Assembly: GCA_012295275.1 (NCBI GenBank)
Contig: CM022679.1
Span: 17,374,342-17,438,341, forward strand
DNA: 64,000 nt
Direction of reading: 5' to 3'
DNA from: Chrysomallon squamiferum
Taxonomy: Eukaryota > Mollusca > Gastropoda > Neomphalida > Peltospiridae
Positions 1 through 13,452 of this stretch are shown one piece after another (positions within the stretch are counted from its first letter, which is position 1; every line of letters begins with the position of its first letter). Made by a program: the position numbers and the translations under genes. Under the pieces are notes generated by a model that saw nothing but the letters and a program-made list of their open reading frames with translations, searched no databases and was not told where the DNA came from.

Positions 1-590
1 AATCATTACTGTCAACCACGTATGAAATTATTAGCACCATGGATACATAACGACATAACAATTCATTTACATTCTGTTACGTTAAGTTTTATTGGCCCGT
101 GAAAACACGCGAGAAAACGCGAGACCAAAGGCTCAAGTCTTTCTTGTTTTCTTTGTGAAACAAGATTTGACGATAATAAGCAAGACCAAAAGAAGAAAGA
201 TAAATTTTATTACTTCTGTCAGTAGATGTAGACAGTATCGTAAGATTTGTTTGCTCTTGAACTGAAATTAGAATTCTAAAAGTTTTCCTTTGATAAGATA
301 TGTAGATGAAAAACCACCGAAGGTTTGAATAGTTGACTGGAATGCAAGATTTTTTTAAATTAAATTTTGTTTTTAAAGTTGATAAGAAAGTAACAAATTC
401 TGATAGTGTATTTTTATATTTTTATACCTATGTTTGAATGATTAATGTTATTATTATTATGTAACGTGTGCATACTTAATTATGCATACTTAATTATATA
501 GGCCTACAGATCAGACATATATTTATACTTACAAACATCTGAATGCATACGTTAAGGTGTGTTTTTAATGTGTGTGTGTGTGTGTGTGCT

Positions 591-687
<97 letters not shown>

Positions 688-2379
688 ATGTAGTGTGCCT
701 ATGTTTATAACATCTACGCACTGGTATATATTTTAATCACTTTTTTTTACCAACTTCAAGAAAATATTTATTTAAATGATAAAATATTTCAGTACCATGT
801 CAGCCACATTTTATACAAAAACTAGCAACATACTTAGATACAAATATATAGATATAAAATAATGCTGGAGATACCTAATCACGTAATAATTAAGCCAGGG
901 AATACACAGTCATTGTATATCAGACGCAGATACAGTAACATATACGAGATTCGCCGTCTGTTTAACTGTAAAATAATTACATGAGCCGACTACAAGGCCA
1001 GTCCCAAAAGTGACACATGCTGAAAGTGTAAATAGTCCTGTAACTTTCTTTGAAGATTATCAGATAGCGAGTAAACGTTGATGATATGTTTGAATTCGCA
1101 AATATATTTTAACATGATTTGTTTTTGATGGTAATGACTGAATTGTATATGTATAATAAATAATATTAATAATAAAACAAAATAAAATAGAATGAACTAA
1201 AAGAAAAGAAAAGAAAAGAAAAGAAAAAAGAAAGAAATAAAAGAAAAGAAAGAAAGAGAGAAGAAAAGGTTTCTGCTCCCACCTTCAAACATATATAGAG
1301 ACTTACATAAATTTATGTGTAATACCTATTACAAAGTCCCATCTGCACTCGCTGTATTACTGTAAGTCTATGATACTGGGTGTGTAATTTATTGTTCAAC
1401 TGAATATATTAAGTTCAAGCATGATGTGTATAAAAAAACAAAAGTTAGTAAAACTGAAACCAAGTATTATTATGCTAATACTAACTTATTTATTTTTAAA
1501 TATTCATCTGGAACATTCTCGTATTAATTTATTACAAATCTCTGTGATGAGGAAAAAAAAAAAAAAAAAAAACCGCAAGAAAATAAAAGCCTATTTATAA
1601 CCATTGCTGAAACCATCGACTGATAAAACAGAGCTTCACTCTTATTATTAAGAAAAATATTCCAATACATCACGCTAAGCCTCCCTAAACAAACATAAAA
1701 TAATAATAATAATAACAAAAAATAAATAAGTAAAATAATAATATTAGCTAATCAACCAAACAAATATTATTTAAAATAAATAAAAATAAACAAAATTTTA
1801 AATTATTAATAAATAAATAAATAAATAAATAAAACCAAACATCCCCACAAAAATAATAAATAGATAAATAAAATAATAAAAAATAAAAAAAAAATAAAAA
1901 AAATACCAACAAAAACAATAACAACAACAACAAACAAACAAAACAAACAAACAAATAACAAAAGTAACCCAACCTCAAAGACAAATACAAACAAGCAAAG
2001 TATCCAGCAAAGAGTGAAAAGAAGCAGCCTGCACACTGCGACACTGCATTCGCGTGTACCCATCTTACTCTGACACAACAATTCATGTGTATCTCCTGTA
2101 GAATGAAGGCAGTTTTCCAGTACCATTTGTTATTCTGTACAAGAATGACGAGAGAAATTCATGTGTTTTAATCATCGCTTTCAAAAAATACGATTTACTA
2201 GTAAAAATGTGACGACAAATTCTTTTCTCTTTTGTTTAGCTCACCATTGCTAGTTTATTTATTATTACTTGTTTAGTTGTCTGAGTGATCATTTATTATT
2301 TGTCTTGTTTTGTTTTTCTTCTTTTTTGTTGTTGTTTAAATTTTATTTACTATGTTTTATTTTAATTTTACTTTAATAA

Positions 2380-2414
<35 letters not shown>

Positions 2415-3206
2415 TTATTTTTTTTCTGTCTGTTTACTGTTTTATTTATTTTGTGTATATATTTTTAATAACTATTTCATGATTTTAAAAATGTATTTGT
2501 TGGTTTGTTTGTTTAGCTTTTGTCTGCTTGGTTATTTGTTTTGTTTTGAAATATATCCAAGATACATCATATTATAGTATTCTGCACAAGAATTCAAATT
2601 ATTTATATTCGAGAACATAGTATTATTTACTTAATTTGTCAATTTTGCTTCCAGTAAACATAAAACTTTATTAATACTCTTTTTATTCTTTTTTACCCCC
2701 TTATTTCCTTTCATTTCAACATTTCCTCGACTTTATTCATTTTTTAAATTTGAAAAAAGAAGCCTTTCAATGACGGAAATTCAGCATTGCAGGCGACGCT
2801 GACCCAGTCAAGGTGTTTGTAAGGTTATATCTGCTCGCTGCGATTCGCTGATTACAGGTTACGGTGTACAAGCAGCTGAAAACAATGACCGATAAGACGC
2901 TGTCGTGATTCCAGCTCACAGTAGTGACACCTGATAGACATCAAGATGAGATAACTGCGTGTGGAATTCTCACCGATACCCAAAGAGCCGTAATTAAAGA
3001 GTTTGAAGTCACGTAACTCCTATGTGTGAAAGAAAGTACAGAAAGAATAAAGTGATAGTTAGTGTTTTCTAATGAAATTTTGTGAATGTGTAAACAGTTT
3101 TAAATCCTGTAGATTTACCGCCACAGCTCCTCTCTTTTCATCGCTTTGTTCTTATTTAAATATATCTGTCTGTGTGTGTATCAACACCTATCTATCTATC
3201 TACCTA

Positions 3207-3252
<46 letters not shown>

Positions 3253-3849
3253 GACACACACACAAATATATGCACGTATACAAAAAAAAAGACAAACGAT
3301 AACACACACAGACGTGCAAACTGAAAGACACATTCATATATACACATTATAAATGTTTACGCACAATATATAACTGTCTTGAATGTGTTTTTGTTTATGA
3401 GAAGAAAGTATGCGTGTGTATGAGTACGTATGTAAGTGCTTGTGTATGTATGAGAGTGTGTGTGTGTGTGTGTGTGTGTGCATGTGTGTGTATATGTGTG
3501 TGTGTGCGTGTTTGGTGTTTTTGAAAGAGAGAGAAACCAAAAAATGTTATAGCTTATGTTTTCATTTCATATATGGCGTTTTACCAGTTGTTAACATGAA
3601 AAGCCGCAAATTGACATACACGAGTAGAAAATGCATGTGTGCATCTAGGCTGTTGTCACCTCCAGCATCAATCAAGGGGTTAGCTTTCAAGGCGTTATAT
3701 TAGTTTTCAAATGTCACCTATTGTTTTTGAGTTTAACAGAAAGACGTAATGCCACCCATCAACTGTTTTAAATATAATGGAATAGGTCCGGCACAGTTCA
3801 CACTGCTCATGTTTACTTCACGGATTCCATTCAACCGCTGGTATCGTAC
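1..3849. other. Upstream non-coding region with low-complexity tracts
   Basis: No gene is visible. It holds (TG)n at 569-588, (CT)n at 592-680, an AAAAG-type purine run at 1200-1260, poly(A) at 1553-1572, an A-rich low-complexity stretch with (AAAT)n at about 1690-1990, (TA)n at 2389-2414 and 3209-3248, and (GT)n at 3455-3481. A GC-richer island at about 2765-3030 stands out and could be regulatory. Open frames here are translations of these simple repeats. Confidence 0.8.
592..680. repeat. (CT)n microsatellite, about 89 bp
   Basis: A pure CT run directly follows a (TG)n run at 569-588 and is itself followed by TGTGTGTATG. The Arg-Glu open frame on the minus strand is only the translation of this dinucleotide. 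Confidence 0.98.
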
Positions 3850-4867
<1,018 letters not shown>

Positions 4868-6589
4868 TAAGATGACACCTTTATATCCAGTTACCGTACT
4901 TAAAATCATCTTCTTGTAGAAGATATAAATGAAATGGCCCTATAATTCATACACAGCTTGAGAAATTCAAGTTTTAAGATTTGCCACTTTAGATTTGAGA
5001 TTAAATTGTATTAAAATAATCATAAAACAAATAAATACAAACATAAATTAATAATAATAATTATTATTCGTATTATTATTATGTCAACGAGGTTGATGCC
5101 TGAATGGAGTGAAATTTTAGCTGTTGATTTTAACAAAGAATAAACTTTAATGACTAAGCTGAAAACAACGTATTAATACTGTTTAAAATGGAGAGCTTAA
5201 CATCGATTGAAATTATTCAAACATTTCAATATTTTCAAGTGTTGTCATCTGGGATTACGTTTTGGCGAATCGTTAAATATTCTGAATTAACACATTCATA
5301 GAGCCTGAGGTATAAAAATAAAGACATATACATATAATAACACAAATATGAATTCAGATATGCACTTAGCTACTCTGTCTCTATGTGTGTATGTGTCTCT
5401 GTGTCTGGCGTCTGTTTGTCAGATTGTCTTTCTTTCCTTCACACACTAAAATATCATCGGTTAGATGTCAGACTTAAGGAATAACTCATTATCTGTATAA
5501 AACTTTCTTTCCACTACACTTTATTCCTTAATAAATTATATTTTTGCTTCAATGACGCCATAACATCAGAAAATTGTTTTAAAGGTATTTTCTCTGTTAA
5601 ACATCTTTTATGAGTTGCACGTTCTATTTCTTTTGTTACTCTAGTGTTTTGCAGTATTTTTCATATCCACATCGTAATAAAAATAAAAACATTTCCAAAA
5701 ACGACTAATTAGGCATAAAAGGACAATCGTATCCTTATAGCAGTTTGCCTACAACTGCTTTTATTGGGAAAGCAACACACTTGGTGAGATAACTAGAATA
5801 ATTTAATACTCGATATTTTAGTTTTTAATTTTGACCTGCGGCAGACTGGAAGATTGTTCGCCGTGAAGTTGTTTGAATCACCTACAAGTCATATTAGATT
5901 TCTGTGTGTATAATAACGTATATTAACGTTTATGTTATACAGCCTTCTAGCCGTGTAACGTATGTATAATTATTGTAATAAATGATGAATATATTAAACT
6001 ATTATTCCTTACAAATATCAAGGTATTTTTGAAATTATTACACTATTTTACTGGTTATCACGTGTATACATTTATTACTTGTCAATACGTAATTATAAAG
6101 ACATAACATTGTGCTTAACTTATATTAATGGTCATACTGAAATTTAACAAGACAAATTTTCATGAAACGTATATCTTTTGTAAAAAAAGATCCGGATTAT
6201 TATACATTAGCTGGTAAGATAAGAAATGTAAAATAATTTTACACAGAGGTAACAAGCCTTCATTCAAATAATAAATCAGTTGATAAACGTGTTTTAGCTT
6301 TAACAAAAATATATTAGCCAGTTTTTGAGAGGTTTCCCTCGAGTTCAAGTGTATTTATCGCTTCATGACAAAACTAACGAATGGAAAATTTGTCGTTTGT
6401 TATCAGTGTGTTGCTCGATATCATTTGTTTGCCTGGAGCGTGTTTTTTTTACAAATACCACAGAGCTAAACTAAACGAGCGACCGTATACGGAGACGAAT
6501 CATAACAGATGATGTTTAACAGTCCAAGCAGACGACAACCAATTTCCAAACGTAAGACTGGTTCAGCGAACTGACGTCAGATCGATACA

Positions 6590-7038
6590 CAGAACACTGG
6601 TAGAGAGAAACATATCATAAACCAAAGACAGTTAGAGAGAACACACTACGCAGCTTGAGAGAAACACATCATAAACTTGTGAGAAAAATATCAAACTGCT
6701 TGAGAATGTTAGAGTACAAATTTTACACTGGCGTAAAATTGCTAGATATTTATTACACTGCTTGATATTCTAAGAGAAAAATATTACACTTCTAGAGAAA
6801 TCTAGAGGAAATAAAACAATATTATATACTGGAAACTGCTAGTGAAAATTATTATTTTGCTATAGGCCTATATTCTAGAACTTAATTAAGCTTTAGAAAA
6901 TGAAGCATTACACCTGCTAGAAATAGTGAAGAAAATTATTACATTGCTAGATAACTTAACAGAAAAGTATTACATGCGCTGGTGACTGACAGAAAAAACT
7001 ACTCTGATAGAAATGCCTAGATAAAAGTATTATTTTAT

Positions 7039-7117
<79 letters not shown>

Positions 7118-7182
7118 AGAGAGGATGAGAGAGAGATAGAAGATAATGAGAGAGAGAGGATAAGAGAGAGATAGAGAGAAGA

Positions 7183-7275
<93 letters not shown>

Positions 7276-7460
7276 ATAGCTAGATACAAAGCTAGATATG
7301 CATACAGAAAAATATTACAGAATATCTGAATTAGAGAAAATAAATGTGGAACTGTTGAGAGAACTATTTCACTGCTAGAGAGAAAACTTATTAGTACTGA
7401 TTTAGAGGGTGAAGTAAATTTAGGTAGAGAGAAAAAGAATAATCAGTGATATTATTTTTA
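6590..7460 (+). repeat. Decayed minisatellite interrupted by (GA)n expansion
   Basis: Loosely recurring phrases such as ATTACACTGCTAGA and TAGAGAGAAAA occur every roughly 40-50 bp before and after the (GA)n tract. This suggests an old tandem array whose AGAGA portion expanded into the microsatellite at 7041-7272. Copies are strongly diverged, so unit length and limits are approximate. Confidence 0.55.
7041..7272. repeat. Interrupted (GA)n microsatellite, about 230 bp
   Basis: Two long GA runs are separated by a partly degenerate centre (7111-7191) in which ATGAGAGAG and GATAATGAGAG phrases are duplicated. It is homopurine on the + strand. Confidence 0.97.
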
Positions 7461-7787
7461 TTGAGGCGGAATGTTTCATAAATAAATAAATAAAAATATG
7501 GTAGTATTAATATTAACTAAATGAAGGTAACAATTACGTCAAAGAGATTTTATTAAATTATTATTATTATTTTTTTCCAATTGAGAAAATATAGTCCACG
7601 TTAATTATTCTAGGTATAATAAAACATTGAATTCAGTGGATACAAAGTTCAAATTGTATATGAATATGAATATCAGTTTTTTGTTTTTCATTTCTACTGG
7701 TATATATCATAGGGCAAAACATTTACCATTTTCATTTTTTATTAATCATTAATCAGTTATTTAGAATGATTTGAATTTATTCACTAT

Positions 7788-7789
7788 AA

Positions 7790-7820
<31 letters not shown>

Positions 7821-7830
7821 GTTATTATTA
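7788..7830. repeat. (ATT)n microsatellite
   Basis: A trinucleotide run with one G interruption, in intronic AT-rich sequence. Confidence 0.95.
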
Positions 7831-8184
7831 TGTCTTCAGATTCATCATTATTAGTGTTAATTTTTGTTTTTATTTTTTGTTTTATTGATTATATCTAGCT
7901 ATTTATCCACATCATATTTATTAATGATATAAGTCGTTAAATACGTATTGAAAACAGAACCTATTATAAATTAGGTACAAAGGAATGCAATAAAACGACA
8001 TATTAATTTTCACCATGTACGCAGGCGTAAATTAAATATTAATTTTCGAGAACATAGAAAGGTAATTATTCTTTAATTTAAATTTAAGAAGAAGGGAAAT
8101 TTACATTAAAATGTTGAATGTAAATGACTTGAAATAAAAATCGATCAGACGAATTTAAAATAAGTTAAAAGGAAAGTAGACACT

Positions 8185-8523
8185 GCAGATGACGACGTTA
8201 ATGAATTCAGCATGTTTAGGTTTACTGATAACCGACATCTTTGTTTGAATATCAGGCGTGATTTCAGCTAAATCTGAAAATTAAACACTCATAGAAAGGA
8301 GAACGAAAGAATGAAAGAGAGAGAAGAGAGTTTTGTTGTTTGTTTTGTTTTTTAAAAAGAAGGAAATTAGAATTAAAAAAAGGAATATAAAATGTGATTA
8401 TTTTTGTTTTTATTGTTATCAGTCCAGTACCTTTATTGTTTTAGTTGATGATGATAATATTTTTATCAGTTAGATACCGAAAAATAATTTAGAAAAATCA
8501 GTAAACAACAACAGTTATAATAA

Positions 8524-8554
<31 letters not shown>

Positions 8555-8563
8555 AATAATAAT
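8185..8563 (+). mobile_element. Dispersed repeat copy A, ending in (AAT)n; inverted partner at 20484-20867
   Basis: This segment begins GCAGATGACGACGTTAATG. It matches the reverse complement of 20484-20867 along its whole length with scattered substitutions and one indel: about 22 bp near 8250, GAATATCAGGCGTGATTTCAGC, is present here and absent from the partner. Both copies end in an AAT-type simple repeat. A shared body with a trinucleotide tail fits a non-autonomous retroposon, but no pol III boxes or target-site duplication were found, so the class is unknown. Confidence 0.75.
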
Positions 8564-9257
8564 TAAATAAATAAATGATTTTATCCATATTACAATCAGT
8601 GGGTACTTAAAACATTGACTGACAGAGTGTTCTGAGAAATATTTCGTGACAGGTCGACACAAACAGATGAAAGTTTGTTTACTGACTGCGATAAGACCCC
8701 GAACTCGAGACCGAGCCGCTGATAACCTCGGTTTCCATTCTGGAGACTTCACTTTATTTAAAACCTAATACTTGATTATTATTCAATTATGGTGGAGTTT
8801 CTGTCGATCGGCAGTCGAAGCTCTGTTTTCAAGTGGTTTATACGTAAGTAATGTCGTTTGAAAGAACAAAATCGCTGTGTCTGCTTCGGGCCGCATGCTC
8901 GGCTCCTTCGTAACAGTCTTTGAAATCTTTATGTTCACTTCAAAGACAAGAAAACGCGGGGTTTGTTGTTCGCACCAAAGTGTCAGTCTCTTTTTACGAG
9001 AGGACGGTTAATTGAAAACAACAAAACGGCGGGGAAAATGATTAACTGTTATTAATGAGAAAACGATGCTGAATCCTTTATATTTATTTATTGAGGAGAA
9101 GAATTTGCAAGGTGGTACTTTTTGTACGATAGAAGGGCCATTAAAAGAAGTAAAAACAAGAAGAAGAAAAACCCAACATTAATATATTTAAACCTGCTCT
9201 GATGAATGACTGTAATAGACCTTACTCTGTCGTGTCCGGGTCGGCGGCTTATTAAGG

Positions 9258-9347
9258 AGAATATACTAATTTCAAATTAACTTATTGAGTATATTCTAAT
9301 TTCAGATTAACTTATTCAGTATATTCTAATTTCAAATTAACTTATTT
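9258..9347 (+). repeat. Three tandem copies of a 30-bp unit
   Basis: The phrase TAATTTCA(A/G)ATTAACTTATT recurs with starts at 9268, 9298 and 9328, an exact 30-bp period with only single-base differences. It is a young small tandem triplication. Confidence 0.9.
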
Positions 9348-12300
9348 ATGTTTGTCTTATTTAAAACCAGAAGTATATTAAAACTGAGATGATTTTTAAA
9401 ATATCTCATTTGCATAGAAATAATGACCATTTTACATTAAATTACATGATGGCTTTCGATGAATACTGTAATTTCCACAACAATGGAATATGGAAATTAC
9501 GAAATTTACTTTCAAGTTAGTTAAGATAGTTAAAGATATTATAGGTATACATTAAAATAGCTACAGATATTATTTTAGGCACACCATAAAACACATAAAT
9601 TATAAGTACACTCTAAAACTAAAGATATTATGATACAATTAAAACTATTATATTATATCCATATATATGTGTGTGTATGTATCATTTTACATATTTATAA
9701 GGCAGCACGACATTAGAACCAGTGGTCAGGGACAAATTATTGTATTCGACTTGTTTGCCTGTTATGTCAAGGTGCAGCCCAATTCTAGCTGATTGAAGAG
9801 ACTAGCAGTTTTGTTGACAAGATCATAATAGCTGTCACAGACAAGTATTCTTGTCCTACAGCTTTTATTAACTGTTCATAAATCCCCCTTTTAAACACTG
9901 CTGCCATATCTGAATGGCTGTTTTGAAAAGAACAACTCCAGCGGACTGGATAGTAGCGAGGGGGTGAATTACAAATGACTTACTCACGTGAAAGAAGATA
10001 TAGGTACGTTCACGGGTCACTAGTGATTTTGCATAAGTCAGTGTATTTCTTTCTTTACGTTCACAGAATACGTTTTTTATATTGACGTATATTAAATGTC
10101 ACTCTAAATTAAACTAAGCAAACAAATTATCACTCCACTGTAGGAACCTATCTACCTAATCCTCTAGGACGTATCTTTCATTCAGATTCAGTTTGGGCGT
10201 ACATATGTTAAGCATTGTATGATGTTTATGGATAAGATTAAGCGACATTTTCCGAATGCAAACTTTGTGTAGTATGCATGGGTGTGTCTTGTTGATATGT
10301 GAGACAAAATTTTTTGGCAGTTATCGATCTGATTATAATCTTCATTGTTTTTGTTTAATACATCTGCATAGCTGAGAGCATTCATTTTACATGCATTTAA
10401 AAAATGCATTCCATGGCTGTCTTTAGCTTAATATGTCTGAAATTGCTTTAATTACAAAAAAAGATAAAGGTGCAAATGGTGGTAATGAAAAAAAATTGTT
10501 TATTTTTGAAAATTATGCTGCCAATTTTCCTCTTTAATTCAAAGACGATCTCATGGTGTAAATGGATGTATTCAACACATAAAACAATTTACTTTTGGCA
10601 TATAAGACTGTATAAATGGATGTATTAAATTCAGTACAAATGGATGCAGTTAACATATACAATTCTGTATAAATGGATATCGCTAACTTAAAAGAATATG
10701 AATAAAACGAACAGCCAATACTCTATACAGTCAGTCGTGCCCTTCTAGGAGATTCAAATGTTTGCAGTCGCTTCACTTTACTTTTCTTAGCCTTGACGCG
10801 TGCCGCTCTGACGGAGACTAAGCCTTTTGTTTGATGTCCGGATGTCTTAAAATCTACACAGATTTCCATTCAATATTCCATTTTCTTATCGCTTATGCTA
10901 AGCACCAGTTATTTGAAATTAACATTAATGAATGATTTTGTTTGCATATTTATATTCAGATATATTTATTTCTCATTTTTCATTGTCACTTGCTTTAAAT
11001 TTATTAAAACTTTTTATTCATGCTGTGAAATTCACGAAAACACACATGCAAAAAAAAAAAAAAAAAAAGGTGTAAAGAAATAATATGTCAAGAAATAATA
11101 TTTATTTTTAAACTACCTTACAAGAAATTTGTGAAGAATAAAGATGACTGCTTTACCAGGGCTAAAGGATTCGCTAATAGGATGGTCTGGAATGTTTTGA
11201 AAATTAGTTTAATTTTGTCTCCTAGCCGTTCAGTTATAGTCTGACCATCAGACTGAGATAAGCAAATTCTCCATTTACCTTTGATAGCCAAGTTTTGAAT
11301 ACAATTACTTAAGATTACTTAAAAGCCTGCCGCCAGAGTTTTGTTAATATCATTTTACAGTTAATATACGATTGAAATTGTTGTGAAGGCTTCCACATAA
11401 TGTCAGAACATACACCGTGATATGTATGAAAGTCTAAGTGTAGGGGATGTTAGAAATCATCTTCAACATGTCATACAAGTGTATATAGGCCTATTGTTCA
11501 GCTTGGTGACCTTTGAAACTACCTAGGCTGTTTATTCTTTTCTTCAACATAGTGCTCGAGTATAATTTCCGAAATAATAATAATAATAATAAAGAAGAAG
11601 AAGACGTAAAAAATTTTGTTTAAATTCAGAATGCGTATACATTATCTAACGTAAAACAGTTCTTTCTCCTTTCTTCGCAAAAGTGAACACGTGACGTTTA
11701 TGAATCTGGCGCCAGTTCCTGACTTCATTTACGCTTCAGACAAGTAACGGATCAAAGACAATGCAAAAGCGAAGATAAAATGCAGAAAGAAAAATAACTA
11801 ATACAGTCAATACACGACACTTCATTTTGGCAGAGATGGGTGACAGTTTTGGCACCGGCTCCAAAGTAATGTGATATTACCTTCTATAAATCACAGGTAA
11901 TCGCGGTAATTTTGTTAGTAAACACGGAATGACCTAATCATCGACACAGCAGTAATTCGTGCACATTACGTACTGCAATTCTCGCCTGTTTATGTGTGTT
12001 AAAGTTACAACACTATTAAGTCTTCTTGATTCTTCCTGCTTAATGTTCGTTTACAGCCAACTTAATCTGCCGCGTAACGTACTTTCCTCCTCATCTGGAA
12101 AGTATTATTCTCTTCTAGCCGCAATTCTCAGCGCGTGAAGACATCACGACCGAATCAATATATCATAGCGCGTGCAGCTTCCCGGGGTACCTTTCTGGTA
12201 ATAAAAAGAAAACAACATTAAATGCTAATCACCCTTTGGTAATGTCACATTAATATCATCGGGCATGTGGCGGCGGGCCTGAGAATCGGGTTGGTATTTT

Positions 12301-12894
12301 GCGAAAATGTGATTCGTTTGGAAATGAATGTATTTGCGTTAGGAGATAAAAGCTAATTCATTAAATGAAGGTATTCGGTATCATTAAAGCCACCATGTTG
12401 ACAGAGCTCTGTAGCAAATTGTCCATTTTATTTCAATTTGTTTCATACTGTTTGCAGGACTTTTGATGACAGGTGCCCTATTTGAAGCGAAGGTCCGCAG
12501 AGCTGAAAGTTTGCATTTCCACTTTAAAGAGAAGGGATTGATGTTGTAATCCTCGTTAATTGCAGCATTAAACAACTGAAGTAATCCTTTCTTCTTTTTC
12601 TTTCTTATTTTATTCATACTTTTTTTTTTTTTTTTTTAGTTCTCATATATTCGTAACTTACTTCACTTACAGCTTCTTTCTTCTTAATTCTAATATCATT
12701 ACCCCGAGGTTTATAATTATGTGCAGACGTAATCCTGCGAAATTCTTTTTCAAAATATGTTTTAACTTTAGGCAGCAGAAATTCACTTATTAAAGAATAC
12801 AAATGAAAAAACAACAACCACCACAAAAAAATAATAATAAAGAAGAAAAAAAAAATAAAGAAAGAAATAATAATAATAAAATAAAAATAAAGAA

Positions 12895-12897
12895 AAA

Positions 12898-12944
<47 letters not shown>

Positions 12945-12960
12945 ATAGACAGATAGATAA

Positions 12961-12998
<38 letters not shown>
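12895..12998. repeat. (AAAT)n tetranucleotide followed by poly(A)
   Basis: An AAAT run at 12895-12947 gives way to GACAGATAGATAA and then an A-run of about 36 at 12963-12998. Either could be the tail of an unidentified retroposon. Confidence 0.95.
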
Positions 12999-12999
<1 letters not shown>

Positions 13000-13360
13000 G
13001 AAGAAAGAAACAGTGATAATGAAGAGGAACCTCAAGGTCAGAGCAAATCCTCTAGACCATTTCTAATCAGAGAAAAACTGGTATCAGGTTGCCGTGAGAT
13101 CAATCATCAGCTCTGGCCTGCTGCGCAGTGAGAATGGTGCGAGTTTGCTGCAGTTGGCACAAAAGTAATTAACGTTCTATTTCAGCAGCACAGCCTTGGC
13201 TAATCAACTCACAGAATCCCTTGAGCTTGTTATCCCTTCACCTGTCGTCTTTGTTGTGAGGACACTGTCAGAACAGACTGGGCTTAGCATGTAATATTAT
13301 TAACAGGAAATGATAGATGACATAGTCCAGCTTTATTCAGTCTATGAATACATTCATATA

Positions 13361-13452
13361 CACACACCCACACCCACACCCACACCCACACCCACACCCA
13401 CATCCACACCCACACCCACACCCACACCCACACACACACACACACACACACA
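13361..13452. repeat. (CACACC)n hexanucleotide grading into (CA)n
   Basis: CACACC hexamers fill 13361-13430 with one T interruption, then (CA)n to 13452 and CATA repeats. Open frames on both strands here (Thr-Pro and Val-Trp repeats) are artefacts. Confidence 0.97.

Noticed and set aside
1748-2126. Two overlapping hydrophobic minus-strand frames suggestive of membrane proteins
   Set aside because: They translate A-rich low-complexity sequence, which gives Phe, Leu and Tyr on the minus strand; there is no family resemblance.
7038-7289. Poly Ser-Leu or Arg-Glu open frames at 494-721, 7038-7289 and 35146-35481
   Set aside because: Direct translations of (CT)n/(GA)n microsatellites.
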